Assembly: GCF_004343585.1 (NCBI RefSeq)
Contig: NZ_SLYW01000001.1
Coordinates: 1,240,001 to 1,304,000 of the forward strand
Direction: 5' to 3'
Source of the DNA: Neorhizobium sp. JUb45
GTDB lineage: Bacteria > Pseudomonadota > Alphaproteobacteria > Rhizobiales > Rhizobiaceae
Length of the DNA: 64,000 nt
A program made the translations under genes and the position numbers. The notes under the pieces are model-generated. The model worked only from the letters and a program-made list of their open reading frames with translations, did no database searches and was not told the origin of the DNA. This document shows positions 1-8,995 of this stretch, in pieces. How positions within the stretch are numbered: the stretch's first letter is position 1; each line of letters starts with the position of its first letter.

Positions 1-1
1 T

Positions 2-424
2 GATGAGGATCTGGCCGTCGGCGTCTGCTTCCCAGACGGCTACGTCCATATTCCTCAGGGCGCGACGGGCGAATGGGTCGAACAGCTCGTCGCTGAGCAG
101 TTGGTCACTGAGAAAAACAAGATCACAGGCTTCGGCAAACTGAGGTGGGTCAAGACCCGCGAGCGAAACGAAGCGCTCGACTGCCGCGTCTATGCGCGCT
201 CGATGGTCTGGTTGCTCGGTGCGGATCGCTGGTCGAATGCCCAGTGGTACAAACTGGAGGTTCAATGCGGCGGCTCTGATGAGCCCCCCGAAAGGCCGGC
301 AATCATCGCCGCGCCGGTGCCTCAGGCCAAGTCCGAAGATCCACCGCCACCACCACCCGCAAACGACAACCCTGCACCTCCTACGGCAAAGAAGCCGAAG
401 AAGGCCGCATCATCATGGCTTTAG
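2..424 (+). CDS. Phage terminase large subunit, gpA family (3' end only)
   Basis: The frame is open from the window edge, so only about the last 140 residues are seen. Terminase large subunit cuts and pumps DNA into the prohead; this piece would be the end of the nuclease half. The stretch with WVEQL, then GKLRWVKTRERNEALDC and RSMVWLLG, resembles the C-terminus of lambda gpA-type terminases. A Pro/Ala-rich, lysine-ending tail follows (about residues 100-140) and contains an ANDN motif. The stop is 9 nt before the gpW-like gene, and the order terminase-gpW-portal is standard for lambdoid head modules. The family call rests on a partial sequence plus context. Confidence 0.8.
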   Translation, partial: DEDLAVGVCFPDGYVHIPQGATGEWVEQLVAEQLVTEKNKITGFGKLRWVKTRERNEALDCRVYARSMVWLLGADRWSNAQWYKLEVQCGGSDEPPERPAIIAAPVPQAKSEDPPPPPPANDNPAPPTAKKPKKAASSWL

Positions 425-433
425 GAGGCAATC

Positions 434-625
434 ATGGCTGACAATTCTGCACAGATTGCCGCCCTTAGAGAGGCTATCTCGCAGGGTGCTCGCCGCGTTG
501 TATTTCGTGACGGCGGCACCCACCGCGAGGTGGAGTATCCATCGATGAAGGAATTGCGGGACACGCTCGAGTGGCTTGAGGCCCAGCAGTCTCGGAAGTC
601 GCGCATCACGCTGGCGGCATTCTGA
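434..625 (+). CDS. gpW-like head-tail connector
   Basis: A 63-residue protein, close to the 68 residues of lambda gpW, which sits in the portal vertex after packaging and allows tail joining. It begins with a short helix (IAALREAISQGARRVVF), then the beta-hairpin pattern GGTHREVEYPSMKELRDTLEWLE, matching gpW's layout of helix, two strands and helix. A clear Shine-Dalgarno (taggagg) lies 8 nt upstream of the ATG. It sits between terminase and portal, as gpW does in lambda. Confidence 0.75.
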   Translation: MADNSAQIAALREAISQGARRVVFRDGGTHREVEYPSMKELRDTLEWLEAQQSRKSRITLAAF

Positions 626-629
626 AATC

Positions 630-2147
630 ATGGGATCAGCAAATCTGCTTGACCGCGCCATTGCGGTAGTGGCGCCGCGCGCGGCTGCGCGTCGTGTCGC
701 TGCCCGTAGGGCGTTCGATGTCATGTCGCGAGGCTACGACGGTGCTAACCGTGACCGCCTTCGCAATAGCTGGCGCTCGCACAACACGAGCGCAGATGCT
801 GAGATCAGCGCCGCCGGCTCGCTTCTGCGAGACCGTATGCGCGATCTCGTCCGAAACAATCCATATGCGGCCAATGCTATGGCCGTCCTCGTCACCCACG
901 CCGTCGGCGCTGGTATTGTGCCGCGGTCGAAAGACAAGAAGGTCAACAAGCTCTTTGCGGACTGGATGAAGCAATGCGATGCCGACGGTCATCTCGACTT
1001 CCATGGCATCGTTTCGCTTGCTACCCGCGAGATGCTGGAATCCGGCACAGGCATGGTTCGCCGCCGCCGGCGTCTAGCCGAGGACGGCTTGGCCGTCCCG
1101 CTTCAACTCCAGGTCCTCGAAGTCGATCACCTCGACGCTACAAGGCACGGCGATTTGGCCAATGGCCGGCGAGCTTCTTACGGTATCGAGTACAATGGGA
1201 TCGGCAAGACGACGGCCTATTGGCTGTTTCCTAACCACCCCGGCAGCTCGGCGCTGACATCAACGACCTCGTTGTCGTCGGTATCGGTACCTGCCGAGGA
1301 TATCGTCTTCGGCTTCAAGAAGCTTCGGGCAGGGCAGTCGCAGGGTGTTCCGTGGGGGCATGCGGCCGTCACGTCGCTTTACGACATGGCCGGCTACGAG
1401 CAGTCAGAGTTGGTCCGCAAGCGCCTTGAGGCCTGCATGGTTGGCGTTGTCACCGGTGGTGATGATGAGGGCGGTGTTGGCCTGCCGATGGGCGATGACG
1501 ACGTTCCGGGCGTTTATAACGCCGACGGAGAGATCGTTGAGAAATTCGCGCCGGGCATGCTTTACCATGCTCGTGGTGGCAAGGACATCAAGTTCACCCA
1601 GCCGGCGAACACAGCGAACTACGACTCGTACAAGACCTCTATGCTTCACACGATCGCCGTTGGCTTTCATGTGCCGCACGCTTTCCTTTCCGGTCGGTTG
1701 GATAAGGTCAACTATTCGTCGAGCAAGATCGGCCTCGAGACCTACAAGAAGATCATCGATGACCTGCAATGGCAGGTGATCATTCCAATGATCTGCCAGC
1801 CTCTCTGGGACTGGTTCTGTGAGGCAGCATTCTTTGCTGGCAAGATCCGGACGCGCAAGGTCGCCGTCGAATGGTCTCCGCCACGCTTCCCGAGTGCCGA
1901 CGAAGCCAAGGATGTCGCAGCACGTGTTGCCGCCGTTCGTTCTGGTCTGCTCAATCCATTGGTAGCTATCGCCGAGACTGGTTTCACGCCGGAGGAGGTC
2001 ATCGCTGGCTATGTCGAGTGGAACGCCTTGCTGGACGACAACAAGCTGATCTTTGATTCCGACCCGCGGCGAATGTCACAGGCCGGCCAGACACAGCAGG
2101 ACGCAGAGGCCGACAAGGCTGACGCCTCCAATGAGGACACCTCATGA
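630..2147 (+). CDS. Phage portal protein, lambda gpB family
   Basis: A 505-residue protein, the usual size for lambda-family portals, which form the dodecameric DNA entry ring. Near the N-terminus GYDGANRDRLRNSW is followed by LLRDRMRDLVRNNPYAANAM, typical of this family, where a long helix precedes the clip domain. The ATG at 630 is preferred over an upstream in-frame one at 576 because 576 lies inside the gpW gene and 630 follows its stop by 4 nt. The C-terminus (from about residue 480) is acidic and rich in Gln, Asp and Lys. It overlaps the protease start by 4 nt (ATGA). Confidence 0.92.
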   Translation: MGSANLLDRAIAVVAPRAAARRVAARRAFDVMSRGYDGANRDRLRNSWRSHNTSADAEISAAGSLLRDRMRDLVRNNPYAANAMAVLVTHAVGAGIVPRSKDKKVNKLFADWMKQCDADGHLDFHGIVSLATREMLESGTGMVRRRRRLAEDGLAVPLQLQVLEVDHLDATRHGDLANGRRASYGIEYNGIGKTTAYWLFPNHPGSSALTSTTSLSSVSVPAEDIVFGFKKLRAGQSQGVPWGHAAVTSLYDMAGYEQSELVRKRLEACMVGVVTGGDDEGGVGLPMGDDDVPGVYNADGEIVEKFAPGMLYHARGGKDIKFTQPANTANYDSYKTSMLHTIAVGFHVPHAFLSGRLDKVNYSSSKIGLETYKKIIDDLQWQVIIPMICQPLWDWFCEAAFFAGKIRTRKVAVEWSPPRFPSADEAKDVAARVAAVRSGLLNPLVAIAETGFTPEEVIAGYVEWNALLDDNKLIFDSDPRRMSQAGQTQQDAEADKADASNEDTS

Positions 2148-2776
2148 CAGACAAACATGTGAACCTGCCGAAGTTCGGCAGGAACGCCGAGGTGCGTTCT
2201 GCGTCGTTCGACGAAGCGGACAACACCATCGAGGTCATCTGGACGACTGGCGCCGCTGTGCGCCGGTGGTCTTGGCGATCGGAGCGCTACTATTCGGAAG
2301 TTCTGGAGGTTACGCCGCAGGCGATCCGGCTAGACCGACTGAATGCAGGCGCGCCCTTCCTTGATACCCACGACGACTGGTCTCTCCGATCGGTTATCGG
2401 ATCCGTTGTTCCCGGCTCGGCCAAGATCGAAGGCGGCAAGGGCTATGCCCGCGTCAAGCTTTCGCGTGCTTCCGAAGACACGGCGATCGTGGACAAGATC
2501 AAGGACGGCATCATCCGGAACATCAGCGTCGGCTACGCCATCCACAAGGTCGTCAAAACCGACACGGACGGCGACGGCACCGACGAAGAATGGCGCGTCG
2601 TTGACTGGGAGCCGCTTGAAATCAGCGCTGTTCCAGTTCCAGCGGACGCCGGCTCTCAGATCCGCAAAGACGAGCAGAAGCTCATCCCCTGCGAATTTGT
2701 AGGCGAACAGGCCACCGGCCGAAACGAAGCTCGCCGAATTCGCATGGCGATGCGTCACCGTCAGTCCGTGGCTTAA
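2144..2776 (+). CDS. Prohead maturation protease, HK97 U35 type
   Basis: A 210-residue protein. In this family a His-Ser pair cleaves scaffold and capsid N-termini inside the prohead. His76 sits in FLDTHDDW, and Ser128 in IIRNISVGY, the usual active-site serine context. EPLEISAVPVPAD near residue 170 is the conserved C-terminal box. In many alphaproteobacterial phages this domain is fused to the capsid protein; here it is a separate gene with its own stop and 29 nt before the capsid ATG. The joint gives no sign of a frameshift, so the split looks natural. Confidence 0.88.
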   Translation: MTDKHVNLPKFGRNAEVRSASFDEADNTIEVIWTTGAAVRRWSWRSERYYSEVLEVTPQAIRLDRLNAGAPFLDTHDDWSLRSVIGSVVPGSAKIEGGKGYARVKLSRASEDTAIVDKIKDGIIRNISVGYAIHKVVKTDTDGDGTDEEWRVVDWEPLEISAVPVPADAGSQIRKDEQKLIPCEFVGEQATGRNEARRIRMAMRHRQSVA

Positions 2777-2805
2777 AGCACGGCCCACTTTTTAAGGAAT
2801 ACCAT

Positions 2806-4362
2806 ATGACACTTCGTGAGAAGCTGGCCCTGCTGGAAAAGCGCGCCGCTGACAAGCTTGCCGAAATCAAGGACGACACCGCAGCCGACGCTGCCCGCAC
2901 GATCGAAAAGGATCATGAAGGCATCCTGGCAGAGATTGCGGAAGTGCGGAAGCAGATTGCAGCCGCTGATGCCGCTGAAGATGCTACCCGCGCTGCACCT
3001 CGTCAGGACCAGACCCAGCCGGTCGACGTCGATGCCGCCATCCGCAAGGCCCTCGACACCGAACACAAGCGAGCGTCCGAAATCCGCACGCTCGCGAAAG
3101 AAGCTGGTGAGGCCGAGCTTGGCGACGAGCATATCGACAAGCGCTCGAGCGTCGAGAATTTCCGATCTGCACTTCTGGAAAAGATGATGAAGCGCGAAGC
3201 ACCAGCCACCGACAATCGCAGCCCGGCCAGCGTCGGCGAAGAGCACCACGAGAAGCGCGCCTCTGCTATGCGCGAAGCGCTCGCACACCGCGCCGACCCA
3301 TCCAAGCCTCTGGGCGACGGCGGCCGCGAATATCGTGGTTTCTCGCTGATGGATATGGCTCGTGAGTCACTCGAAACCCGAGGCGTCAAGACGCGCGGCA
3401 TGTCTCGCGATGAAATCGCTGGTGCAGCTCTTGCTCAGCGTTCGGGCTACGGTTCGACGTCCGACTTCCCGATTATCCTCGGCAATGTGGTCAATACGAC
3501 CCTGCGCGCTGGTTATGAGGCTGCCGGTCAGACTTTCCGTCCGCTGATCCGCGAGACGACCGTCGCCGACTTCAAGGCCATCAACCGCGCCCAGCTTGGT
3601 GAAGGCCCGGCCTTCGACAAGGTCAGCGAGTCTGGCGAATTCAAGCGCGGCACGGTCGCTGAAGGCAAAGAATCCTACAAGATTGCGACCTTCGGTAAGG
3701 TGATCGCCATCACCCGTCAGGTCATCATCAACGATGACATGAACGCATTCAGCCGCATCCCGCAGCTGATGGGCGGCGCCGCTGCTCAGCTGGAAAGCGA
3801 TCTCGTCTGGGCTCAGATCCTGAGCAACCCGACAATGGGTGACGGCCAAACGCTCTTCTCCGCACCACACAAGAACGTGCTGACCGCCGCCGCTTTCGGC
3901 GTTGCCTCGCTGGGCAAGGGTCGCGCGCAGATGGCGAAGCAGGTCGGCCTCGACGGCAAGACGGTTCTCAACATCCGTCCGCAGTTCCTCGTGGTTCCGG
4001 TCGAACTCGAAACGACTGCCGAGCAGGTGCTGAAGTCCACGTTCTTCGCGGATGACGCCTCCAAGGTTGCCACGGAATCGATGCGCAAGCTGCAGATCAT
4101 TGCTGAGGCACGCCTCGACAACGGTATCAGCAACCCCGCTGCTGTTTCCACAGCAATCGCCGGTTCGACGACTGCCTGGTATCTCGCTGCTTCGCCCGCA
4201 CAGGTGGACACGGTTGAGCTCGCTTACCTCGAAGGCAATCGCGGCGTCTATATCGAAACCCGTCAGGGCTTCGACGTCGATGGTCTCGAAGTCAAGGCTC
4301 GCCTCGATGTTGGCGCCAAGGCCATGGACCACCGCGGCCTCGCCAAGAACGCCGGCGCCTAA
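2806..4362 (+). CDS. Major capsid protein with N-terminal scaffold-like domain (Mu gpT-like fold)
   Basis: A 518-residue protein. Residues 1-120 are charged, helical and rich in Lys/Glu/Ala, as expected for a cleavable delta/scaffold domain. From about residue 205 (GYGSTSDFP) begins the shell domain, with QTFRPLIRETTVADFK, VSESGEFKRGTVAEGKESYK and QVIINDDMNAFSRIP. These resemble capsid domains of the fused protease/capsid proteins, which carry a Mu gpT-like shell part. It lies next to its protease. The fold assignment is from pattern memory; the role as capsid is well supported by position and size. Confidence 0.88.
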   Translation: MTLREKLALLEKRAADKLAEIKDDTAADAARTIEKDHEGILAEIAEVRKQIAAADAAEDATRAAPRQDQTQPVDVDAAIRKALDTEHKRASEIRTLAKEAGEAELGDEHIDKRSSVENFRSALLEKMMKREAPATDNRSPASVGEEHHEKRASAMREALAHRADPSKPLGDGGREYRGFSLMDMARESLETRGVKTRGMSRDEIAGAALAQRSGYGSTSDFPIILGNVVNTTLRAGYEAAGQTFRPLIRETTVADFKAINRAQLGEGPAFDKVSESGEFKRGTVAEGKESYKIATFGKVIAITRQVIINDDMNAFSRIPQLMGGAAAQLESDLVWAQILSNPTMGDGQTLFSAPHKNVLTAAAFGVASLGKGRAQMAKQVGLDGKTVLNIRPQFLVVPVELETTAEQVLKSTFFADDASKVATESMRKLQIIAEARLDNGISNPAAVSTAIAGSTTAWYLAASPAQVDTVELAYLEGNRGVYIETRQGFDVDGLEVKARLDVGAKAMDHRGLAKNAGA

Positions 4363-4370
4363 TCTTCAAA

Positions 4371-4389
4371 GGGCGGCTTCGCGCCGCCC
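4371..4389. other. GC-rich hairpin between capsid and cement genes
   Basis: A perfect 7-bp stem (gggcggc / gccgccc) with a ttcgc loop lies 9 nt after the capsid stop. No T-run follows, so it is not a standard intrinsic terminator. It could stabilise the capsid mRNA 3' end or reduce read-through; the sequence alone cannot decide. Confidence 0.5.
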
Positions 4390-4410
4390 GACATCCTCTC
4401 GGAGAAACTG

Positions 4411-4737
4411 ATGAAGAATTATATCCAGCCGGGCAACACTGTCACGGTAACCGCTCCCTACGACGTTGTGTCTGGCGGCGGCGTTCTTGTCGGCACTATT
4501 TTCGGTGTCGCCGCAACGTCGGCAAAGGCAGGAGAAACCGTCGAGATCAAACTCAACGGCGTGTACGAGCTCGGCAAGACGTCCGCTCAGGCGTGGACGT
4601 TCGGTGCGCTCGCTTACTGGGATGACACCAATAAGGCTGTCACCACGACCGCTTCGGGCAACACGCTTATCGGCAAGACGCTTGCTGTTGCGGCTAACCC
4701 GAGCGCCACCGGCATCGTCCGACTGTCGGCCTCGTAA
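4411..4737 (+). CDS. DUF2190 capsid cement/decoration protein
   Basis: A 108-residue, beta-rich protein. MKNYIQPGNTVTVTAP at the start and LNGVYELGKTSAQAWTFGALAYWD in the middle are typical of DUF2190, a family found next to capsid genes and thought to decorate or stabilise the shell. The pattern GVYELGK is a family hallmark. Its stop shares a base with the next ATG (TAATG), so the two are probably translationally coupled. Confidence 0.82.
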   Translation: MKNYIQPGNTVTVTAPYDVVSGGGVLVGTIFGVAATSAKAGETVEIKLNGVYELGKTSAQAWTFGALAYWDDTNKAVTTTASGNTLIGKTLAVAANPSATGIVRLSAS

Positions 4738-5099
4738 TGGTCAACTGGCGCGCCTTGGAGGCGGGGGTGGATCGCAAGATGGCGTCCACCTTCGGCGAAG
4801 AGGTGCGTCTGGCCTTCAAGAATAGCGGAGTGGCCGACACCGGCCGCCCCGACATCGATATCCGGGGCATCCTCTATACGGCTGGCACTATCCCTGCGTC
4901 GCTTGGACCGGGCTTCACCACGATGGTGTCTGCGGGCCAAGGGGTATTGGTTATAGACCGGTCGACCTATGCCGGTCCGGACATCTTCCAGAAAGACAAG
5001 GTTCGCGCCACTGAGCGCGCCGGTCAGCCTTGGTGGGAAGTCGCCGATGTGACGACCCGGCACTCGAATCTGATCGTGCTGACGCTTACGCAAAAATGA
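4737..5099 (+). CDS. Head-tail joining protein (lambda gpFII / Phage_attach-like)
   Basis: A 120-residue protein directly after the cement gene, where gpFII-type head-tail joining proteins are found. It begins [21 protein letters not shown], matching the helix that opens the family, and then has short beta segments ([24 protein letters not shown]). This class sits at the portal vertex and forms the interface with the tail. Identification relies on the N-terminal pattern, length and position. Confidence 0.65.
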   Translation: MVNWRALEAGVDRKMASTFGEEVRLAFKNSGVADTGRPDIDIRGILYTAGTIPASLGPGFTTMVSAGQGVLVIDRSTYAGPDIFQKDKVRATERAGQPWWEVADVTTRHSNLIVLTLTQK

Positions 5100-5109
5100 G
5101 GAGGGCGGC

Positions 5110-5904
5110 ATGTCGCTAGTTCGTATTGCCGCTCGCATCGCAGCCGTTCAGGCGCTCAAGGGCCGGACATCAGTCGGCGACAACGTTCTCGACAGCGAGA
5201 TAGGTGCGCTCGACTTAGACGGTGATGGCAATCTTCGCAGCACGAAACCGAAGCCGTTCATCTCGGTCTACACAGATGAAGCTCGCGCAGATGACAATCA
5301 GCTACGAGCATGGGTCGGCAATGGCCGAACAGAATTTCTCTTTGAAGCCGGCGTCACAGCTGCGCATGCGGAGACCGATACGGAGACGGGCGACAGCCTG
5401 CTCTATCCTGGCGTCCCAGATACGGATGCCGCTTTTGAATTCCACTTGGACCTGATTGCGCGCCAGATCGGCGACGCCTTGTCAGATCCCGAGAACGAAT
5501 GGGCGGAGATCTTCCGCAAGTTCATCAAAACGATTTCGCGCATCGAGCGGTCCCGCACGAGCAGCGGCGCCAAGGACGGCATCCGTCTGGCTGCCCATCA
5601 GGTCAAAGTCACGGTCGAGTTGGTATCAGATCCCCCAAAGGGAGAGCCGCTGAGCGCTCGAGGACCAATGGCGATGTTTTTCGCAAAAGCTGCGGGGCTG
5701 CCAGGACTATCCGGACGCATCGCGCTTATGCAGGAGCAGCTGGTTGGCACGCCACTGGAGTGGGAAGCGGCGATGCGCCGTTTCGGTATCGCCCACAGCG
5801 AGGCTGACTCGTTGCTGATCACGCCGGTGACGGGTGCCGAGAGCGGCTTGCCTATCGTTGCCGTGAACGCACAGCCAGCACAGATCGCAGGAGGCCCGGC
5901 ATGA
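5110..5904 (+). CDS. Phage protein of unknown function, tail-completion position
   Basis: A 264-residue protein with no domain I can name. It opens with a helix ([12 protein letters not shown]), then strands [10 protein letters not shown] and [18 protein letters not shown] around two helical stretches. It is placed between the head-tail joiner and baseplate gpV, where P2-like phages carry tail-terminator or completion genes, so a role at the head-proximal tail end is likely but inferred. SD gaggagg-type sequence precedes the ATG; it overlaps gpV by 4 nt. Confidence 0.55.
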   Translation: MSLVRIAARIAAVQALKGRTSVGDNVLDSEIGALDLDGDGNLRSTKPKPFISVYTDEARADDNQLRAWVGNGRTEFLFEAGVTAAHAETDTETGDSLLYPGVPDTDAAFEFHLDLIARQIGDALSDPENEWAEIFRKFIKTISRIERSRTSSGAKDGIRLAAHQVKVTVELVSDPPKGEPLSARGPMAMFFAKAAGLPGLSGRIALMQEQLVGTPLEWEAAMRRFGIAHSEADSLLITPVTGAESGLPIVAVNAQPAQIAGGPA

Positions 5905-6350
5905 TTCCATCGAATTTGCCAGATCAGGTTTCCGACCTTTACTTTCGGATTGCCGAGATCGAAAGACGCGCGCGCAATCGAAAGCGCAAAGGCACAGTGG
6001 CCGAGGTGGGCACTGGTGAAAACGCCGGCAAGTATCGCGCCCAGCTTTCCGACCAGAAAGGCAGGCCGTTCCTAACGGGTTGGCTTAAGACGCGTCAGCT
6101 CGGCGCCGGTGGCGTCAAGATAGATATCATGCTGACCAAGGGTGAGCAGGTAGATATCATTTCTGAAAGTGGCGACCTGACAGACGCTCAGATCGATTTC
6201 TCGACGTACAGCGACGATAATAAGCGTGAGAATGACAACACGCCGCTACACATCAAGATCGGTGAGACCGTCCTTGCGGTCTCCGGTGATGGCGTCACCA
6301 TCAAGGCCGGTACAGCCACCTTCACTGCCGATAGCGGCCACCTTGCCTGA
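5901..6350 (+). CDS. Baseplate assembly / spike protein gpV
   Basis: A 149-residue protein. gpV forms the membrane-piercing spike under the P2-type baseplate. The N-terminus has the family pattern [24 protein letters not shown], followed by an OB-fold-like part (about residues 30-110: [20 protein letters not shown]) and a C-terminal repeating beta-strand end ([17 protein letters not shown]), as expected for a trimeric beta-helix tip. The next gene is a PAAR protein, the natural cap of this spike. Confidence 0.85.
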   Translation: MIPSNLPDQVSDLYFRIAEIERRARNRKRKGTVAEVGTGENAGKYRAQLSDQKGRPFLTGWLKTRQLGAGGVKIDIMLTKGEQVDIISESGDLTDAQIDFSTYSDDNKRENDNTPLHIKIGETVLAVSGDGVTIKAGTATFTADSGHLA

Positions 6351-6607
6351 TGCCACGCATTGCACGGCTGGGTGACAGCGGGACGCATGGCGGCTCGATC
6401 ATCAGCGCTGCGTCTAAATGGAAATGTGAAGGCGCGCTGATTGCTCGCAGAGGCGACCTCTACGCCTGCCCAATCCACGGAACAAACCCGATCGTCGGCG
6501 GCTCGTCGAAATGGAAATGCGAAGACGCCGAGATCGCCCGACACGGTGACGCGACGGCGTGCGGCGCATCGATCATTTCTGGCGCCTCCAAGTGGGAGTG
6601 CGACTGA
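6350..6607 (+). CDS. PAAR-domain spike tip protein
   Basis: An 85-residue protein; PAAR proteins form the sharp metal-bound cone on the spike. Three PAAR-like turns are visible (IARLGDSGTHGG, IARRGDLYACPIHG, IARHGDATACG), separated by near-identical SKWKCE/SKWECD segments, so the chain is a threefold repeat. Several His and Cys (CPIHG in the middle) could bind the tip metal. ATG overlaps the gpV stop (TGATG) and its own stop overlaps the gp25 ATG. Confidence 0.85.
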   Translation: MPRIARLGDSGTHGGSIISAASKWKCEGALIARRGDLYACPIHGTNPIVGGSSKWKCEDAEIARHGDATACGASIISGASKWECD

Positions 6608-6981
6608 TGTCCGATTCAGCCGGCGTGAACGTCGGAAATGGCAATCGGCTGACAAACTGGCAGCACGTCCAGCAGTCGATCCACAAGATCCTCACGACCC
6701 GGCTCAATACGCGTGTCATGCGCCGAGATTTCGGGTCGGAACTTCCTGACCTGATCGACGCCAAGATGATTGGTCGAAACGTCCTCGCCGTCTACTCGGC
6801 GGCCGCGACGGCGATCATACGGTGGGAGCCTCGCTATCGGGTGAGGGCGGCCCGCGTCACCAACCTGACGGCAGACGGCCAGGTCACCCTTGAGCTCTTC
6901 GGACTCTATTACCCGCGCGGGCATCTGAACGACTATTCGATTGTCGAGGATGCAAGCACGCGCATAATCTTTGAGGTGTGA
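6607..6981 (+). CDS. Baseplate wedge protein, gpW/gp25 family
   Basis: A 124-residue protein, the usual size for the T4 gp25 / P2 gpW baseplate family, the wedge part that contacts the sheath end. The core pattern is present: HVQQSIHKILTTRLNTRVMRRDFGSELPDLID, with the conserved R-x-x-x-x-FG segment. The ATG at 6607 overlaps the PAAR stop and is chosen over an in-frame ATG inside the previous gene. Confidence 0.9.
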   Translation: MSDSAGVNVGNGNRLTNWQHVQQSIHKILTTRLNTRVMRRDFGSELPDLIDAKMIGRNVLAVYSAAATAIIRWEPRYRVRAARVTNLTADGQVTLELFGLYYPRGHLNDYSIVEDASTRIIFEV

Positions 6982-7871
6982 CCTTGGCGTCTACTGCGAT
7001 TGACCTCGCCTCCCTGCCGGCACCCACCATTGTCGAAACTCTGAATTTCGAGACGATCCTCAGCGAGAGGAAGGCGTCATTCCAGTCGCTGTGGCAGGCC
7101 GTTCGAGCATCGAATCCTGATCTCAATCTTCCTGAATATGACGTCTCAATGTTGGAGACGGACCCGGTCGTCGTCCTTCTTGAGGAGGAGAGCTACCGCG
7201 AGATCATCATGCGCGCCCGCGTCAACGCCGCGGCGCGCTCGAACTTTCTAGCCTTCGCAACCGGCGCTGAGCTCGAGCACCTCGCTGGGTTCTACGACGT
7301 AATCCGAATGGTTGGCGAACTTGACGATCGCCTACGTGAACGCGTCGTGCTTGCCATACAGGGCAGGAGCCCAGGTGGCACGAAGGAACGCTACAAGTTC
7401 ATAGCGATGACCGCGTCTATCGAGGTTGAAGGCGTAGAGGTGTATCGCGCTGGCAAGTCTCCGGTCGTTCATGTCGCTATCTTCTCAACGGCGGCTGACG
7501 GGATAGCTTCGACTGCTCTTCTCGCCACGGTCACTGCGACTTTGCAGTCCTCGGACGTGATCATGGTCAATGACACGATTTCGGTGGAATCAGCTGTCCG
7601 CATCGTCGTCGATATCGAGGCAGACTACTTCCTCGATCCGAGCGCTCCGCTTTCGACAAACCTGACTATGGAACAGAACCTTCGCGACACTTGGGCTGCC
7701 GTACAGGCGCTTGGTCGCGATCTTCCGACCAGCTGGTGGGTCTCGAAGTTGATGGTTTCCGGGGTCCAGTCAGTGATTCCGCTCGTACCGATCGAAACTC
7801 AAGTTGCTCCCGACTACGCAGCGATTTCGCTCGGGACGGTGAAGCTCAATTACAAGGGTAGGGCGTTCTAG
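6978..7871 (+). CDS. Baseplate J-like protein
   Basis: A 297-residue protein starting with GTG that overlaps the gp25 stop (GTGA). P2 gpJ-type proteins build the baseplate periphery. Family features include LLEEESYREIIMRARVNAAARSNFLAFATGAELEHLAGFYDV near residues 65-115, where the helix followed by A-x-G-x-x-L-(D/E)-x-L-A is the signature. GRSPGGTKERYKFIAMTAS matches the conserved centre. Confidence 0.9.
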   Translation: MTLASTAIDLASLPAPTIVETLNFETILSERKASFQSLWQAVRASNPDLNLPEYDVSMLETDPVVVLLEEESYREIIMRARVNAAARSNFLAFATGAELEHLAGFYDVIRMVGELDDRLRERVVLAIQGRSPGGTKERYKFIAMTASIEVEGVEVYRAGKSPVVHVAIFSTAADGIASTALLATVTATLQSSDVIMVNDTISVESAVRIVVDIEADYFLDPSAPLSTNLTMEQNLRDTWAAVQALGRDLPTSWWVSKLMVSGVQSVIPLVPIETQVAPDYAAISLGTVKLNYKGRAF

Positions 7872-8995
7872 TGGCAGAATCGTTGCTCCCGCCGTCGGGC
7901 ACTGGTCTCTTCGAAAAGACGTTCGAAGCTTCCGCGTTCCCACGGTGGGACAGCTTCGACGTATCCGCCGATTTCATTCGTGGCTTGAAGTACAGTCCCG
8001 ACATACCGGCCAGCTTTAAACCGTTCATCATCTACGAATACGGGCTGGATGTGCTTCGGCCGTTCGTTCCAAACCTCGACGATCTGGTTGACGAGGCGGT
8101 TCGCTGGCAGAGACTTCGCGGAACACCCCGTTCCATTGAGATCGCCTTGGGGTGGATCGGCTATAGCGCCACCATCGTGCAGCAGTCGCCCACCCGTAAT
8201 TGGTGGAACAGCTTCCAGCTCTACTTCTCCGACCTTCCTCGCTACGACTTCCCCGATCTCGTGCAGATCGAGGGCGTCGTCGACCTCTCTGTGCCGGCGC
8301 GATCGATGTTCCGGCGCGGGGTACATGGGTATGACGTCACCGCACTGGTGGAAGACAGCGGTCGCCTCGACGGGTCGCTGCTCGATTTCGAGAGCGGCAC
8401 GACCTACGCCGACGGCGATACCATCTGGTCTTTCGGTCGCCTGACGGAAATCGAGCACGTCCTCGAAGAGGGCGAGGGCATCGCGATCGGTAACTGGCTT
8501 GCCCAGACCGGAGACGGCGGCATTCCGTGGGTCTCGATGACCTATCCATGGGTCACTGCGCAATTCCAGTGGGCGCTCAATCCTGAGGCTCAGCGTCGCG
8601 TCTTGTTGGCGTCGTTCTTCAGGGAATATCCATCAGTCTACATGGAATTCATCGGAGACGATGACGTCACCATTGGCTACCGGAAGTGCAAGGTCGCGCA
8701 GGTGAGAGCCATCGCGGGCGGAGACTACATCTACGGCGGCGCGCGCTATGCACCGATGACATCCGGCGACGCTGTCTACATTGAGGCTCGAACGGGCTTC
8801 AACGACGTAGACGCATCGAGAGCGACAAAGGTTCGCCTCGTATCGAGAGCGGTTCTCGCGCCTGGCATTCCAGCCGGACGGCTGTGGCTAGAGCCCGGCG
8901 ACATCGTGTCCGGCCCGACATTCTCCGAAACACCATTCGACTTATCGATGCGCTTAACGGTGCGTGATCAGGTCAAGATACTCCTGAGGTTTTGA
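7871..8995 (+). CDS. Phage tail protein I-like baseplate protein
   Basis: A 374-residue protein with a GTG start that overlaps the gpJ stop (TAGTG). Position after gpJ and the N-terminal region (VPNLDDLVDEAVRWQRLRGTPRSIEIALGWIG) fit the P2 gpI family, which links baseplate to fibre. It is longer than P2 gpI (about 176 residues); the extra C-terminal half (from about residue 190) is of unknown function. Its stop overlaps the ATG of the next gene (TGATG). Confidence 0.7.
   Translation: MAESLLPPSGTGLFEKTFEASAFPRWDSFDVSADFIRGLKYSPDIPASFKPFIIYEYGLDVLRPFVPNLDDLVDEAVRWQRLRGTPRSIEIALGWIGYSATIVQQSPTRNWWNSFQLYFSDLPRYDFPDLVQIEGVVDLSVPARSMFRRGVHGYDVTALVEDSGRLDGSLLDFESGTTYADGDTIWSFGRLTEIEHVLEEGEGIAIGNWLAQTGDGGIPWVSMTYPWVTAQFQWALNPEAQRRVLLASFFREYPSVYMEFIGDDDVTIGYRKCKVAQVRAIAGGDYIYGGARYAPMTSGDAVYIEARTGFNDVDASRATKVRLVSRAVLAPGIPAGRLWLEPGDIVSGPTFSETPFDLSMRLTVRDQVKILLRF

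Noticed and set aside
2700..2806. Frameshift breaking a protease-capsid fusion
   Set aside because: Both sides of the gap read as natural ends: a basic C-terminus, a stop, then an ATG opening a scaffold-like domain. No out-of-frame continuation was found.
3367..4332. 321-codon minus-strand frame
   Set aside because: Lies within the capsid gene on the other strand; the capsid assignment is secure.
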